From Alphaproteobacteria bacterium UBA4588 (lineage in GTDB: Bacteria; Pseudomonadota; Alphaproteobacteria; Rhodobacterales; Rhodobacteraceae): a stretch of 64,000 nt of DNA. Below the pieces are notes generated by a model, which was given only the letters and a program-made list of their open reading frames with translations, had not been told where the DNA came from and made no database searches. This document shows positions 37,451 to 47,241 of the stretch, in pieces. A program made the translations under genes and the position numbers. The number at the start of each line of letters is the position of its first letter. Within the stretch, counting starts at the first letter, position 1. Location: contig CAJJAW010000001.1 in assembly GCA_905182195.1 (NCBI GenBank), positions 1 to 64,000 of the forward strand. The letters run 5' to 3'.

Positions 37451-38491
37451 ATGACCCAAGGTTTAACATATGCGCAGGCTGGTGTTAATATAGATGCTGG
37501 CACTGAATTGGTCGAAAAGATTAAACCAGCTAGCAAGTCGACCCACCGGTTGGGCTCTATGTCGGGCCTCGGTGGTTTTGGTGCGATGTTTGATCCAAAA
37601 GCCGCAGGCTTCGAGGATCCAATCCTTGTTGGGGCAACTGACGGTGTGGGAACCAAATTACGATTGGCTATTGATACAGGTAATGTGTCAACTGTTGGTA
37701 TTGATCTTGTAGCGATGTGCGTCAACGATTTAATCTGCCAAGGTGCTGAGCCTCTGTTTTTCCTGGATTACTTTGCGACAGGCAAACTGGATGTAGCCCA
37801 AGCAGCGCAAGTAATTGAAGGTATTGCTGATGGCTGCCGGATGTCGGGCTGTGCTTTGATCGGTGGGGAGACCGCAGAGATGCCCGGTATGTATGCCAAG
37901 GATGATTTTGATTTAGCGGGCTTTGCCGTAGGGGCTATGGAGCGTGACACACATCTGCCTGCGGGTGTCTCTCTGGGAGATGTTCTGATTGGCTTGCCTG
38001 CAAGTGGGGTGCATTCAAATGGCTTCTCTCTAGTACGTAAAATTGTTGCCGATCAAGGATTGAGTTGGGACAGCCCCGCACCTTTTGATGACATAAGCTT
38101 AGGGGCTGCACTTTTAACACCGACGGCGCTTTATGTGACCTCTTGTTTAGCTGCACTCAAAGTTGGTGGTGTCCATGCGATGGCTCACATCACTGGTGGT
38201 GGGCTGACAGAAAATCTTCCAAGAGTTTTACCTGATGACTTGGGGGCTGCTATTGACCTGTCTAGAATTCCAGCTCTGCCCATTATGGCTTGGCTGTCGA
38301 AGGCTGGAGGTGTTGCTGAAGATGAGATGTTAAAGACCTTCAATTGTGGCATTGGAATGGTTTTAGCCGTAGCGCCTAGTAATGCAGCTGCCGTCAAATC
38401 AGAGCTTGCTGCTCACGGTATGCGGCCAGTGCGTATAGGTGAAGTGACGTTAGGACAGGGTGTTCAGTATTCGGGACAGCTACCATTTTAA
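37451..38491 (+). CDS. purM: Phosphoribosylformylglycinamidine cyclo-ligase (AIR synthetase)
   Basis: 346 residues. Catalyses ATP-dependent closure of FGAM to AIR in purine synthesis. The family segments [34 protein letters not shown] and [13 protein letters not shown] are present, and length is normal. It begins twelve bases after a weak GGGG run. The stop codon overlaps the beginning of purN, so the two enzymes are translated as a coupled pair. Confidence 0.96.
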   Translation: MTQGLTYAQAGVNIDAGTELVEKIKPASKSTHRLGSMSGLGGFGAMFDPKAAGFEDPILVGATDGVGTKLRLAIDTGNVSTVGIDLVAMCVNDLICQGAEPLFFLDYFATGKLDVAQAAQVIEGIADGCRMSGCALIGGETAEMPGMYAKDDFDLAGFAVGAMERDTHLPAGVSLGDVLIGLPASGVHSNGFSLVRKIVADQGLSWDSPAPFDDISLGAALLTPTALYVTSCLAALKVGGVHAMAHITGGGLTENLPRVLPDDLGAAIDLSRIPALPIMAWLSKAGGVAEDEMLKTFNCGIGMVLAVAPSNAAAVKSELAAHGMRPVRIGEVTLGQGVQYSGQLPF

Positions 38492-39072
38492 ACGTTGCCA
38501 TTCTTATTTCTGGTGGGGGCAGCAATATGCTGAGCTTGCTAGAGGATATGGGAAAGCCACATCCTGGCATGGCGCGTTTGGTTCTGTCCAACAGGCCAGA
38601 TGCCGCGGGTTTGGCTAAGGCCGCTGAACTGGGAGTTACAACTGAGATTGTAGATCACAAGCTCTACCAAGGTGACCGTGCAGCCTTTGAGGCAATGCTG
38701 CAGGAAACCTTGATATCCCATGAGATTGATGTGGTTTGTTTGGCAGGGTTTATGCGCATCCTTGGCAACGAGTTTGTGGATGCGTGGCAAGGCCGCATGC
38801 TAAATATTCACCCGTCATTATTGCCAAAGTATCAAGGCTTAAACACCTATCAGCGGGCACTGGACGACGATGAGCAGGTGGCTGGGTGCAGCGTGCATGA
38901 GGTTGTATCCGAATTAGACGCAGGGCCTATTCTTGGGCAAAGTCGCGTTCCAATCTTGCCAGGAGACACTGCTAGTAGCCTTGCATCTAGGATCTTGGTG
39001 CAAGAACATCAGTTATATCCTAGGATTTTACGTGAATTTCTTACTCGTATTCCATCGAAACACAGCCCCTAA
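38485..39072 (+). CDS. purN: Phosphoribosylglycinamide formyltransferase, apparently with a non-standard ATT start
   Basis: About 195 residues. Transfers a formyl group from 10-formyl-THF to GAR. The glycine-rich opening [13 protein letters not shown], catalytic region [13 protein letters not shown] and the aspartate in [10 protein letters not shown] are all in frame. The first ATG (38527) is inside this loop and would delete the phosphate-binding glycines. No ATG, GTG or TTG exists upstream in frame before the coding part of purM; an ATT at 38485 preceded by GGGA at eight bases is the best start. It lies seven bases before the end of purM. Confidence 0.88.
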   Translation: MLNVAILISGGGSNMLSLLEDMGKPHPGMARLVLSNRPDAAGLAKAAELGVTTEIVDHKLYQGDRAAFEAMLQETLISHEIDVVCLAGFMRILGNEFVDAWQGRMLNIHPSLLPKYQGLNTYQRALDDDEQVAGCSVHEVVSELDAGPILGQSRVPILPGDTASSLASRILVQEHQLYPRILREFLTRIPSKHSP

Positions 39073-39144
39073 CAGTGGCAGCTATCTTTTTATGATTTTT
39101 CACCATACTATATCAAAAATTATCCTCCAATAGCCGGAATACGC

Positions 39145-40302
39145 ATGAAAACTATCACCACTGAAGCTGAGCTAGATGAATTTTGTAGCATGGCGCAGAC
39201 GCATCCCTTTGTGACGATTGACACAGAGTTTTTACGCGAACGTACCTATTATTCAAAACTGTGCCTACTTCAGATGGCCGTTCCAGGTGACAGGGTGGAA
39301 GATGCAGTGTTGGTGGATCCATTGTCGCCCAAGATGTCTTTAGAACCTTTGTATAGGTTGTTTCGAGATACCTCAGTGGTTAAGGTATTTCACGCGGCTC
39401 GCCAAGATTTGGAAATTTTTTGGAATGACTCGAAGGTTTTCCCAGCTCCTCTGTTTGATACACAAGTTGCTGCCATGGTCTGTGGATTTGGGGAGCAGGT
39501 TGGCTATGAGACACTAGTTCGTAAAATCGTAAAAGAGCAGGTTGATAAATCTTCACGCTTCACTGATTGGTCACGCAGGCCCTTAACTGAGGCTCAAAAG
39601 ACCTATGCAATCGAAGATGTTACTCATTTGCGGGGTGTTTATTTGTTTTTAAAGGCCGAGCTGGAGCGGACTGACCGCGAGGCCTGGGTTGTTGAGGAAA
39701 CACAGTCCCTGATAGATCCCGCGATTTACGATGTGGTGCCGTCTGAGGCGTGGCGTCGGGTCAAAACACGCACAAGTTCTAATAAGTTTTTGGCTTATGT
39801 GCGCGAGTTGGCGGCCTTTCGGGAAAACTATGCGCAAAACCGCAATATTCCACGCAACCGAATATATAAAGACGATGCAATGGTCGAACTGGCCTCTACC
39901 AAGCCAACCACCCATGAGGATTTGAGTAAATCCCGTCTGTTGCAGCGTGAAGCGCGCAAGGGCGAAATTGCCGATGGAATTATTAATGCTATAAAAACAG
40001 TGAACGCAATGGATCCGGAAACCTTTCCTAAACTGCCAAAATCTAATGAAAAGTTACAGGTTAATCCGGCTTTAGCAGATTTGCTACGTGTTCTTTTGAA
40101 AGCCAAATCTGAACGCTCTGATGTGGCGCAGAAGATGATTGCTAATACCTCCGAATTGGATGCGCTGGCCGCAGGTCAGCGCGACTTGCCGTCTTTAACG
40201 GGCTGGCGCATGGATGTGTTCGGGTCTGATGCTCTGCGTCTCTGCGAAGGCAAGGTCGGTCTGGCAGTAAAGGGCAATAAAGTTAAGTTATTCGAGCTTT
40301 AA
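39145..40302 (+). CDS. rnd: Ribonuclease D
   Basis: 385 residues. A 3'-5' exoribonuclease for tRNA maturation. The DEDD residues are visible: FVTIDTEFLRERTYY (ExoI), FHAARQDLEIFW (ExoII) and YAIEDVTHL (ExoIII, Y-x3-D). HRDC domains make up the C-terminal half. Length matches the family. It follows purN by about 70 bases and is followed by sufE on the same strand. Confidence 0.94.
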   Translation: MKTITTEAELDEFCSMAQTHPFVTIDTEFLRERTYYSKLCLLQMAVPGDRVEDAVLVDPLSPKMSLEPLYRLFRDTSVVKVFHAARQDLEIFWNDSKVFPAPLFDTQVAAMVCGFGEQVGYETLVRKIVKEQVDKSSRFTDWSRRPLTEAQKTYAIEDVTHLRGVYLFLKAELERTDREAWVVEETQSLIDPAIYDVVPSEAWRRVKTRTSSNKFLAYVRELAAFRENYAQNRNIPRNRIYKDDAMVELASTKPTTHEDLSKSRLLQREARKGEIADGIINAIKTVNAMDPETFPKLPKSNEKLQVNPALADLLRVLLKAKSERSDVAQKMIANTSELDALAAGQRDLPSLTGWRMDVFGSDALRLCEGKVGLAVKGNKVKLFEL

Positions 40303-40372
40303 GAGTTGCACGCTGTACGCCCTGGACCTGATTTGGTTTTGGGCTAGCTACTAGTGGATTTAGGAGAGTTCC

Positions 40373-40780
40373 ATGGCGCAAGCTGACTTTGAAGATCTCG
40401 TTGAAACTTTTGAATTTCTGGACGATTGGGAGGATCGCTATCGGCATGTGATTGATTTGGGCAAGGCTTTGCCAGACATGCCCGAAGCACTCAAAGTGTC
40501 CGCCACAAAGGTGGACGGCTGCGCGTCGCAGGTTTGGCTGCATATTACTGTTGAGGATGGGTTTCTGACCTTCATCGGCGAAAGCGATGCCATCATCGTG
40601 AGTGGACTTATCGCAGTGTTGATTACCCTATATTCCGGTCTGAAAGTTGCTGAAATTGGTAAGGTTGATGTGGTGTCTGAACTTGGGCGTTTGGGTTTGA
40701 ACGAACATCTCTCGTCACAGCGCTCAAATGGTTTGCGCGCCATGGTTGCGCGGGTTGTTGAAACCGCGGCTTCAGCTTAG
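40373..40780 (+). CDS. sufE: SufE-family sulfur acceptor
   Basis: 135 residues. SufE takes persulfide sulfur from a cysteine desulfurase and passes it to the Fe-S scaffold. The catalytic cysteine is Cys50 in VDGCASQVW, which matches the family G-C-x-S-x-V-W. AGGAGAG lies before the ATG. Convergent with the DUF1638 gene, whose stop overlaps by four bases. No other suf gene is present here. Confidence 0.93.
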   Translation: MAQADFEDLVETFEFLDDWEDRYRHVIDLGKALPDMPEALKVSATKVDGCASQVWLHITVEDGFLTFIGESDAIIVSGLIAVLITLYSGLKVAEIGKVDVVSELGRLGLNEHLSSQRSNGLRAMVARVVETAASA

Positions 40781-41433
40781 CGGTTATCTGCAACTGCAAA
40801 AAGCGTAGCAGCCAAATCCCCATAGCCTGTAAAGCGGTACTCATAGGCCAGCCTCATACGCCGGGCACAGTCTTGCGCTTTAGCCTCCAATAATGGGTCT
40901 TGGGTTTGGGCTTGGTATACTAACGTTGTGTAGTTTCCGAAATACATTTCCAAAAGTTGCGGGTGACGGTCAAGGCCCATTGGCCGCCAGAAAAACGCAT
41001 CAAACTGACGTACGAGAAAGTCGGTTAGGTAAAAGCACGTGAGTTCTTGACGGGCTTGAAAATCCGTATTGCCTTCATAGAAACTATAGCAATGTGGACC
41101 GGCAATCATAGAAACACCCATGTCATTGCATAGCCGTTGTAACTGACCGCCAGTGCCGCAATCTGCATAGACGATGAAGATTTCAGCATACTCGGGTTGG
41201 TACTTTTCAATGGTGGCCTTTACTGATGGAGTTATTTTACTTGGCTCATTGTGGTAGATTGCGGGCAGGCACTGCAGATCTATATGAGTCCAGCCATTGG
41301 CATTAATTAGCGCCAATATCTCACGTGCCAGAGCACCGCAGGCAATCAGTAGCACTCGGCCATTATCACGCAGTTCGAGCCCCTCACTGGAGAGTTGTGC
41401 GTCCGTGATGGGTTTTAAGGGCTGGCTCATAGG
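40777..41433 (-). CDS. DUF1638 protein of the corrinoid methyltransferase cluster
   Basis: 218 residues from ATG 41433 (MSQPLKPITD). It contains LLIACGALAREILAL and VYADCGTGGQLQRLC, the conserved cysteine-bearing segments of DUF1638. This family regularly lies next to corrinoid-dependent methylamine or betaine methyltransferases and is thought to help corrinoid activation or repair, though its function is not proven. It is downstream of the corrinoid protein and the betaine methyltransferase on the same strand, so all three likely act together. Confidence 0.88.
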   Translation of the reverse strand, partial: PMSQPLKPITDAQLSSEGLELRDNGRVLLIACGALAREILALINANGWTHIDLQCLPAIYHNEPSKITPSVKATIEKYQPEYAEIFIVYADCGTGGQLQRLCNDMGVSMIAGPHCYSFYEGNTDFQARQELTCFYLTDFLVRQFDAFFWRPMGLDRHPQLLEMYFGNYTTLVYQAQTQDPLLEAKAQDCARRMRLAYEYRFTGYGDLAATLFAVADNR

Positions 41434-41509
41434 CTGGGATCCCAATAGCGGTCACAAAGAGACGCATTATATTAGGCAGAGCCGCGTTAAATCATCTGTT
41501 TAGCCTGAT

Positions 41510-42217
41510 TTAAACGTTGGCGGCCATACGGTTGTGTTTACGTGCCATAAACTCTTTGGCGGTTTCCACGGCAACTGCGGCATCGCGGCAATAGGCGTCT
41601 GCACCGATGGCTTTGCCAAATTCTTCGTTCAAAGGTGCGCCACCCACCAAAACCGTATAATCGTCACGTATGCCTTTTTCGATTAGTGTGTCTATAACTA
41701 CCTTCATATATGGCATTGTTGTGGTCAACAAAGCGGACATGCCAAGTATATCTGGACCTTCTCTTTCTATAGCCTCGAGGTAAGCGTCAACTGAGTTGTT
41801 AATGCCAAGGTCCACAACCTCAAAGCCGGCACCTTCCATCATCATACCAACCAAGTTTTTACCAATATCGTGAATGTCGCCCTTCACAGTTCCAATTACC
41901 ATTTTGCCTACGCGCGGTGCGCCTGTAGCTATAAGCAAAGGTTTTAGGATTGCCATTCCACCCTTCATCGCATTTGCGGCTAGCAAAACTTCTGGGACAA
42001 ATAAAATTCCATCACGAAAGTCATGACCGACTATGGTCATACCACCTACCAATGCTTCGGTCAAAACCCGGTAAGGGGTCCAATCTCGCGCTAGAAGTAA
42101 ATTAACACCTTCTTCGATTTCATCTTTCAAGCCATCGTAGAGGTCATCGAACATCTGCGCGACGAGATCTTCGTCGTTCAGTTCGGAAAGGATGATATCG
42201 TCTTCTTGGTCTGACAT
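41510..42217 (-). CDS. Corrinoid (B12-binding) methyl-carrier protein
   Basis: 235 residues. An N-terminal four-helix cap (residues 20-100) precedes a B12-binding domain with DIHDIGKN, where His116 is the lower axial ligand of cobalt (DxHxxG). A GGAPLNEEFGKAIGADAY segment closes the fold. Such proteins carry a methyl group between a substrate methyltransferase and an acceptor. It sits between the betaine methyltransferase and the DUF1638 gene, so the likely job is methyl transfer from betaine or a methylamine toward folate. Confidence 0.92.
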   Translation of the reverse strand: MSDQEDDIILSELNDEDLVAQMFDDLYDGLKDEIEEGVNLLLARDWTPYRVLTEALVGGMTIVGHDFRDGILFVPEVLLAANAMKGGMAILKPLLIATGAPRVGKMVIGTVKGDIHDIGKNLVGMMMEGAGFEVVDLGINNSVDAYLEAIEREGPDILGMSALLTTTMPYMKVVIDTLIEKGIRDDYTVLVGGAPLNEEFGKAIGADAYCRDAAVAVETAKEFMARKHNRMAANV

Positions 42218-42422
42218 TCGCCAACGCCTTTTACTTGTTACTTGTATTCCGTATGGGGCCGGTCCTGCCTTTGGGTCTTAACCGATTGCGACAACAAGCT
42301 CCTCTCAACCGACCTTTTTAACTACCGGTAACTATCATTTGATATTTTTAGTTTGTGTAAGCATCTTAAACTAAAATTTAGCAAAGCATGTAGTAGCTGA
42401 TTATTCCTATCTAGTGCTTACA

Positions 42423-43451
42423 CTAAGTAATGCGCCGACGCCTATTTTGCCTTTTGCGTATGGGTGCATTGCCGTCTGTGCCGTCACTTTCGGATGAAAA
42501 CTCACCCAATGCTGTTTTGATTGTTTCAAGTGAGGGACGCTCGTGGGGTTCGTATTTCTCCAGAGCGGTACGCATGGCTCGCAAGTGGTCTGGAGTTGTA
42601 CCACAACAACCACCAACGATGGTGGCGCCGCAATCTCGTGCCAGCACGGCATAAGTGGCCATCAACTCAGGTGTACCGTCATAATGGATGTGACCATCAT
42701 GATATTTTGGAATGCCCGCATTGCCTTTGGCCACGATTGGTAATTTAGTATTTGTCGATGAAAAACCTAATACAGTACGCAATAAGTCAGAGGCTCCAAC
42801 ACCACAGTTTGCTCCAAAGGCCAGTGGTTTGTTTGGGATCTTTGCCAGCAACTTGACCATCTCTGGTGCTGTAATTCCCATCATTGTACGACCTGCGGTG
42901 TCAAAACTCATTGTACCCACCCATGGCATGTTGGCCAGGGCAAAGGCTTCGGCTGCAGCACGATATTCATCACCAAAGGAAATGGTCTCCACCCAGGCCA
43001 CATCTGCTCCGCCCGCTTTTAGACCTTCCGCTTGTTCATGAAAAATTTCTACAGCTATTGAATAGGAAAGTGGCCCCATCGGTTCCATGATTTCGCCTGT
43101 TGGCCCAACACAGCCGGCAACAATCACATTACGGCCCGAAGTGTCAGCCACCTCGCGACCAATTTCGGCTGAGATGCGTGATAGCTCTGCGGCGCGGTTC
43201 TCGGCAGCATGTAATTTGAGACGAGACCGGTTGCCACCAAACGAATTAGTCAGAAAAAGATCCGATCCAGCGTCAACACTGCCTTTATACAAAGCTCTAA
43301 TTTTTTCAGGCGCTGTTTTGTTCCATAGCTCAGGCGCATCACCTGAGGATAGTCCCATGTTGAATAAGTTAGTTCCTGTGGCACCATCGGCCAAAACCCA
43401 ATCTCGTTTTGAAAGCATTATTTGAAGAGGATTGGAGGACGAAGAACTCAT
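42423..43451 (-). CDS. bmt: Betaine--homocysteine S-methyltransferase family protein
   Basis: 342 residues of a zinc-dependent homocysteine methyltransferase. The barrel opens VLADGATGTNLFNMGL, and zinc cysteines lie in GANCGVGASD and GGCCGTTPDH near the C-terminus. The start at 43451 is preceded by AGG and begins MSSSSSNPL; a longer reading from 43490 is not supported. It would move a methyl group from glycine betaine to homocysteine or, given the neighbouring corrinoid protein, to a corrinoid. The C-terminus carries a basic tail (RKRQNRRRR). It is divergent from purC. Confidence 0.9.
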   Translation of the reverse strand: MSSSSSNPLQIMLSKRDWVLADGATGTNLFNMGLSSGDAPELWNKTAPEKIRALYKGSVDAGSDLFLTNSFGGNRSRLKLHAAENRAAELSRISAEIGREVADTSGRNVIVAGCVGPTGEIMEPMGPLSYSIAVEIFHEQAEGLKAGGADVAWVETISFGDEYRAAAEAFALANMPWVGTMSFDTAGRTMMGITAPEMVKLLAKIPNKPLAFGANCGVGASDLLRTVLGFSSTNTKLPIVAKGNAGIPKYHDGHIHYDGTPELMATYAVLARDCGATIVGGCCGTTPDHLRAMRTALEKYEPHERPSLETIKTALGEFSSESDGTDGNAPIRKRQNRRRRIT

Positions 43452-43754
43452 AGTGCTACCTAATATTTTAAATATTATCATATATGGCACATAAAGAGTT
43501 ATGATTTAAATTCATTTTTATCATAAAGATCATGAATTATATATTTATTGTTGATTTTAGATTTAGGTGAAAATTGAAGCCAATTAATTAAGTGAACCAA
43601 AGGCAGACTTAAAAGTGCCTGAAAATTTTATTTTAATAATATGTTGAACCAATGCCGTGGGATAGTCAACTTTAGTAAATGGATGCTGGATTACCTTGCA
43701 TGCTTGCTGTTGAGCTTGCCTTGCCATATGGGAAACCAAAGCACGGAGGGTGTC
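43452..43754. other. Divergent promoter region between bmt and purC
   Basis: About 300 AT-rich bases with no supported gene. It must hold promoters for both divergent genes. An in-frame extension of purC upstream of 43755 has no family resemblance and was not used. Confidence 0.5.
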
Positions 43755-44516
43755 ATGGCGCGTCGAAAGTTGGTTTATGAAGGTAAGGCAAAGATCCTAT
43801 ATGAGGGTCCAGAGCAGGGAACGTTGGTGCAGTATTTCAAAGATGATGCGACAGCCTTCAATGCTGAGAAGAAAGATGTAATTGAAGGCAAGGGTGTTTT
43901 GAATAATCGTCTGTCGGAATTTTTCATGACTGGTCTCAACACTTTGGGCGTCCCAACCCATTTTATTAAACGTCTCAACATGCGGGAGCAATTGATCCGT
44001 GCGGTGGAAATTGTGCCATTGGAAATAATTGTACGCAATTATGCCGCTGGCTCTATGTCTAAACGATTGGGTATTGAAGAGGGCACTGCCCTGCCGCGGC
44101 CTATTGTTGAGTTTTGTCTTAAAGATGATGCTCTGGGCGACCCACTCGTCTCCGAAGAGCACATCATTGCCTTTAATTGGGCCAGCCAACAAGACCTAGA
44201 CGATATGCTGGCCTTGGCGCTGCGGGTGAATGATTTTCTTTCTGGCGTTATGTATGGTGTTGGCATTCGTGTTGCTGATTTTAAAATTGAAATTGGTAGG
44301 GTGTTCGAGGGAGATTATCAAAGGTTGATTGTCGCTGATGAGATTAGCCCTGACAGCTGTCGTTTGTGGGATTTGAAAACGGGGGAAAAACTTGACAAAG
44401 ACGTATTTCGTCGTGATCTCGGCAGCCTGACGGATGCCTACGCTGAAGTGGCACGTCGACTTGGCGTTCTGCCTGAAAACCCCACCCCTATCACCAAGCC
44501 AACTTTGATCAACTGA
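43755..44516 (+). CDS. purC: Phosphoribosylaminoimidazole-succinocarboxamide synthase (SAICAR synthetase)
   Basis: 253 residues. Joins CAIR and aspartate with ATP in purine synthesis. The start at 43755 ([18 protein letters not shown]) is preceded by GGAGGG, and the family begins there. [14 protein letters not shown] and [12 protein letters not shown] are conserved segments. It is followed 15 bases later by purS and then purQ, forming a purCSQ operon. Confidence 0.96.
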   Translation: MARRKLVYEGKAKILYEGPEQGTLVQYFKDDATAFNAEKKDVIEGKGVLNNRLSEFFMTGLNTLGVPTHFIKRLNMREQLIRAVEIVPLEIIVRNYAAGSMSKRLGIEEGTALPRPIVEFCLKDDALGDPLVSEEHIIAFNWASQQDLDDMLALALRVNDFLSGVMYGVGIRVADFKIEIGRVFEGDYQRLIVADEISPDSCRLWDLKTGEKLDKDVFRRDLGSLTDAYAEVARRLGVLPENPTPITKPTLIN

Positions 44517-44531
44517 CGTTAAGGAGGGACC

Positions 44532-44762
44532 ATGAAAGCTATTGTTACCGTGATGCTCAAAAACGGAGTTCTGGATCCACAGGGCGAGGCGGTGAAATCA
44601 GCTCTCTCTGTTCTGGGATTTTCTGGGGTTAATGGTGTTAGGCAGGGAAAGGTGATCGAACTTGATATTGCGGATGGCACGGATGAATCGCAAGTTAATG
44701 AGATGTGCAGCCGACTGTTGGTGAATTCGGTGATCGAAAGCTATACTTTGGACATTCTGTAA
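44532..44762 (+). CDS. purS: FGAM synthase subunit PurS
   Basis: 76 residues. The small subunit that joins PurL and PurQ in the ammonia-transfer complex. AGGAGGG lies before the ATG, and the protein begins AIVTVMLKNGVLDPQGEAV as in the family. Its TAA overlaps the purQ ATG by one base. Confidence 0.95.
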   Translation: MKAIVTVMLKNGVLDPQGEAVKSALSVLGFSGVNGVRQGKVIELDIADGTDESQVNEMCSRLLVNSVIESYTLDIL

Positions 44763-45430
44763 TGCGCGCTGTGGTTATTATTTTTCCAGGATCTAATTGT
44801 GATCGAGATATGCTTGTGGCCCTGCGTAAAAGCGGCGCGGATGTATCCACAGTTTGGCATAAAGATGCTGAATTGCCGCAAAACTTAGATCTAGTTGCAA
44901 TCCCCGGGGGCTTCTCTTTCGGAGATTACCTGCGCTGCGGTGCGATTGCTGCGCAGTCGCCGATTTGCCGCGCTGTGGTGGAGCATGCTAATCGTGGTGG
45001 CTATGTGTTAGGAGTTTGTAATGGCTTTCAGGTACTCACAGAAACTGGGCTGATTCCAGGTGCATTAATGCGAAATTCTGGCTTAAAATTTTTATGTAAA
45101 CCAATTGATTTAATAGTGGAAACTCAGAACAGTGCGTTTACGTCTGGGTACGCTCAAGGATCTAAAATTCAAGTACCTATTGCCCATCATGATGGCAATT
45201 ACTTTGTTACGGATTCAGAGCTTACTGCATTGCGTGATGAAGACCGCGTGGCGTTTCGATATACTGACAACCCCAATGGATCTGTTCATGCCATCGCTGG
45301 CGTATTGTCGTGTAACCGCCGGGTCTTGGGCATGATGCCTCACCCCGAGAGGGCAATGGAATCACAAGTGGGTTCAACCGATGGTCAGGCGCTTTTCCGC
45401 GCGTTGGTAGGTCAAGCCATGACTCCATAG
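44762..45430 (+). CDS. purQ: FGAM synthase glutaminase subunit PurQ
   Basis: 222 residues. Class I glutamine amidotransferase that supplies ammonia to PurL. Nucleophile Cys86 in GVCNGFQVL, and the His/Glu of the triad in MMPHPERAME near the C-terminus. It starts within the purS stop codon. The purL gene is not next to it in this window. Confidence 0.95.
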   Translation: MRAVVIIFPGSNCDRDMLVALRKSGADVSTVWHKDAELPQNLDLVAIPGGFSFGDYLRCGAIAAQSPICRAVVEHANRGGYVLGVCNGFQVLTETGLIPGALMRNSGLKFLCKPIDLIVETQNSAFTSGYAQGSKIQVPIAHHDGNYFVTDSELTALRDEDRVAFRYTDNPNGSVHAIAGVLSCNRRVLGMMPHPERAMESQVGSTDGQALFRALVGQAMTP

Positions 45431-45474
45431 GCAGCATCGCTTGTGTGGGGAGGTCGGGCGTCGTAACTTATGAC

Positions 45475-47239
45475 ATGTCTGTTATAATTGAACACTCTGA
45501 CGTTCTTATGCCGCGTGCGGCCAACCTGTCTTGGCGTGTGCGGCTTGCGTTGCTGACTATTTGTCTTCTGGCTGTGGCGACTGTCTACATTACCAATCAA
45601 TTTTTAACTACCCGGTTCACCCAATCAACGCTACAGAGCGCTCAACTTCGATTGGCACTGTATTCGGGTAATATGGTGAGCGAGTTGCAACGTAATTCCA
45701 TTGTGCCAAGGCTTTTGGCTAGTGATGCGGAGCTGATTGGTGCGCTGAGTTCGAAAGATTATCAACGTACCAGTCAACGGCTGTTGTCATTTGTGGACGA
45801 GATAGGTGCTGCTGCGATTCTGCTGCTAGACTCAGACGGCCGGGTCGTGGGGGCAACGGACCGTAATCGGTTGGGAGAAAATCAAAGTAATCTGCCGCAT
45901 TTTGTGGGTGCGGCAAGCGCCAGTCAAACGGTGTTCACCACTCATAAGAGAGGGCATAGGGCACTTCGATTTTGCATATTCTCGGCAGGTAGTTTCTAAT
46001 AACAAAACGCTTGGGGTGATTGTTGTGGAAGTGGATCTTCGCAAATTTCAATCTACCTGGGCTGGTATTTCAGATGCGGTAATTGTCTCTTCACCGCAGG
46101 GACCAATTTTGCTTGCTACTGAAAAATCATGGGTTGGTTTACCTGAGAAGGCGGCACTTGCGCGCCGTTCAGCTCCCAGTGCCATTGAACGCGCTATTCA
46201 AGCTACGCAGGACTGGACGGCTTTGCCTGCCGATGCTTATGTCAGGGGCAAAGCGGTGATGCGCCAAGAACTTCTGGTACCATTTCGGGGCTGGAATATG
46301 GTTTTGTTTACTACCTATGGTGGCATTCGGCAGCGCGTAAACGCAGTATTAGCTCTTGAAATTATGGGATTTTCTATTTTTTTGGCTCTAGCTTTTTATC
46401 AACTATCGCGTCAGACGCTCATGCGTGCCTTGTTTTTCCAACAAGAATCTGATGATTTACGGCAACTTAACATTCGGCTTCAACGTGAGATTTCGGAACG
46501 GCAAAAAGTCGAGAAAAACCTGCAAGTGGCAGAACAAACCTTGGCTCAATCCTCTAAGTTGGCAGCCTTGGGTGAAATGTCTGCAGCTGTGAGCCACGAG
46601 TTGAATCAACCGTTAGCTGCGATGAAAACCTATTTGGCAGGAGCTAAGCTTTTGCTGCAGCGCAAGAGGTTAGATGAGGCCTTTAGCTCGTTTCAAAGAA
46701 TTGATGACCTGATAGGCCGGATGAGTGCAATTACGCGGCAACTAAAATCTTATGCCCGAAAAGGTGGAGAGGATTTGGTTCCGTTGGATGTGCGCTTAGC
46801 GTTAAATGGGGCATTGGCTATTATGGAGCCTCAGTTAAAATTGCGACAAATCTCTTTATCGAAAACAATGCCCAGCTCTCCTGTTATGATATTGGGTGAC
46901 CAGTTGCGTTTTGAACAAGTTGTTGTGAACTTGCTTCGCAACGCTCTGGACGCTACATCTACGGTGGTTTCGCCAGAAATTGAGCTGTTTCTATTGGGTG
47001 GTGAAACTGCCACCCTAACAGTAAGAGATAATGGTGATGGTATATCTGATCTTGATAATTTGTTTGAACCGTTTTTCACCACAAAAAAGCCAGGGGATGG
47101 TGTTGGGCTGGGTTTGGCAATTTCATCTGGTATTATAAATGATCTGGGCGGCCGGCTTGTCGCGCGCAATAGCGATGCCGCTGGAGCAGTTTTTGAGGTT
47201 ACTCTCCCTATTTTAAATAATGAAAAAAGTGAGATATAA
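45475..47239 (+). CDS. dctB: DctB-like C4-dicarboxylate sensor histidine kinase, one frame change
   Basis: About 587 residues. An N-terminal helix (LALLTICLLAVATVYI) and a periplasmic Cache-type region with TDRNRLGENQSNLPHF lead to a second membrane segment. A coiled linker follows, then the H-box ALGEMSAAVSHELNQPLAAM and ATPase motifs DNGDGI and GVGLGLAIS. The frame changes near 45950: one reading ends FTTHKRG, while the correct continuation EGIGHFDFAYSRQV is in another frame. The span has one base too many. The start is uncertain (45445 GTG or 45475 ATG). It is next to dctD, so the two form the two-component pair. Confidence 0.85.
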
Positions 47240-47241
47240 AC

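Noticed and set aside
43641-43754. Upstream extension of purC to an ATG at 43641
   Set aside because: The family begins at [10 protein letters not shown] and a strong GGAGGG precedes the ATG at 43755; the extension has no similarity.
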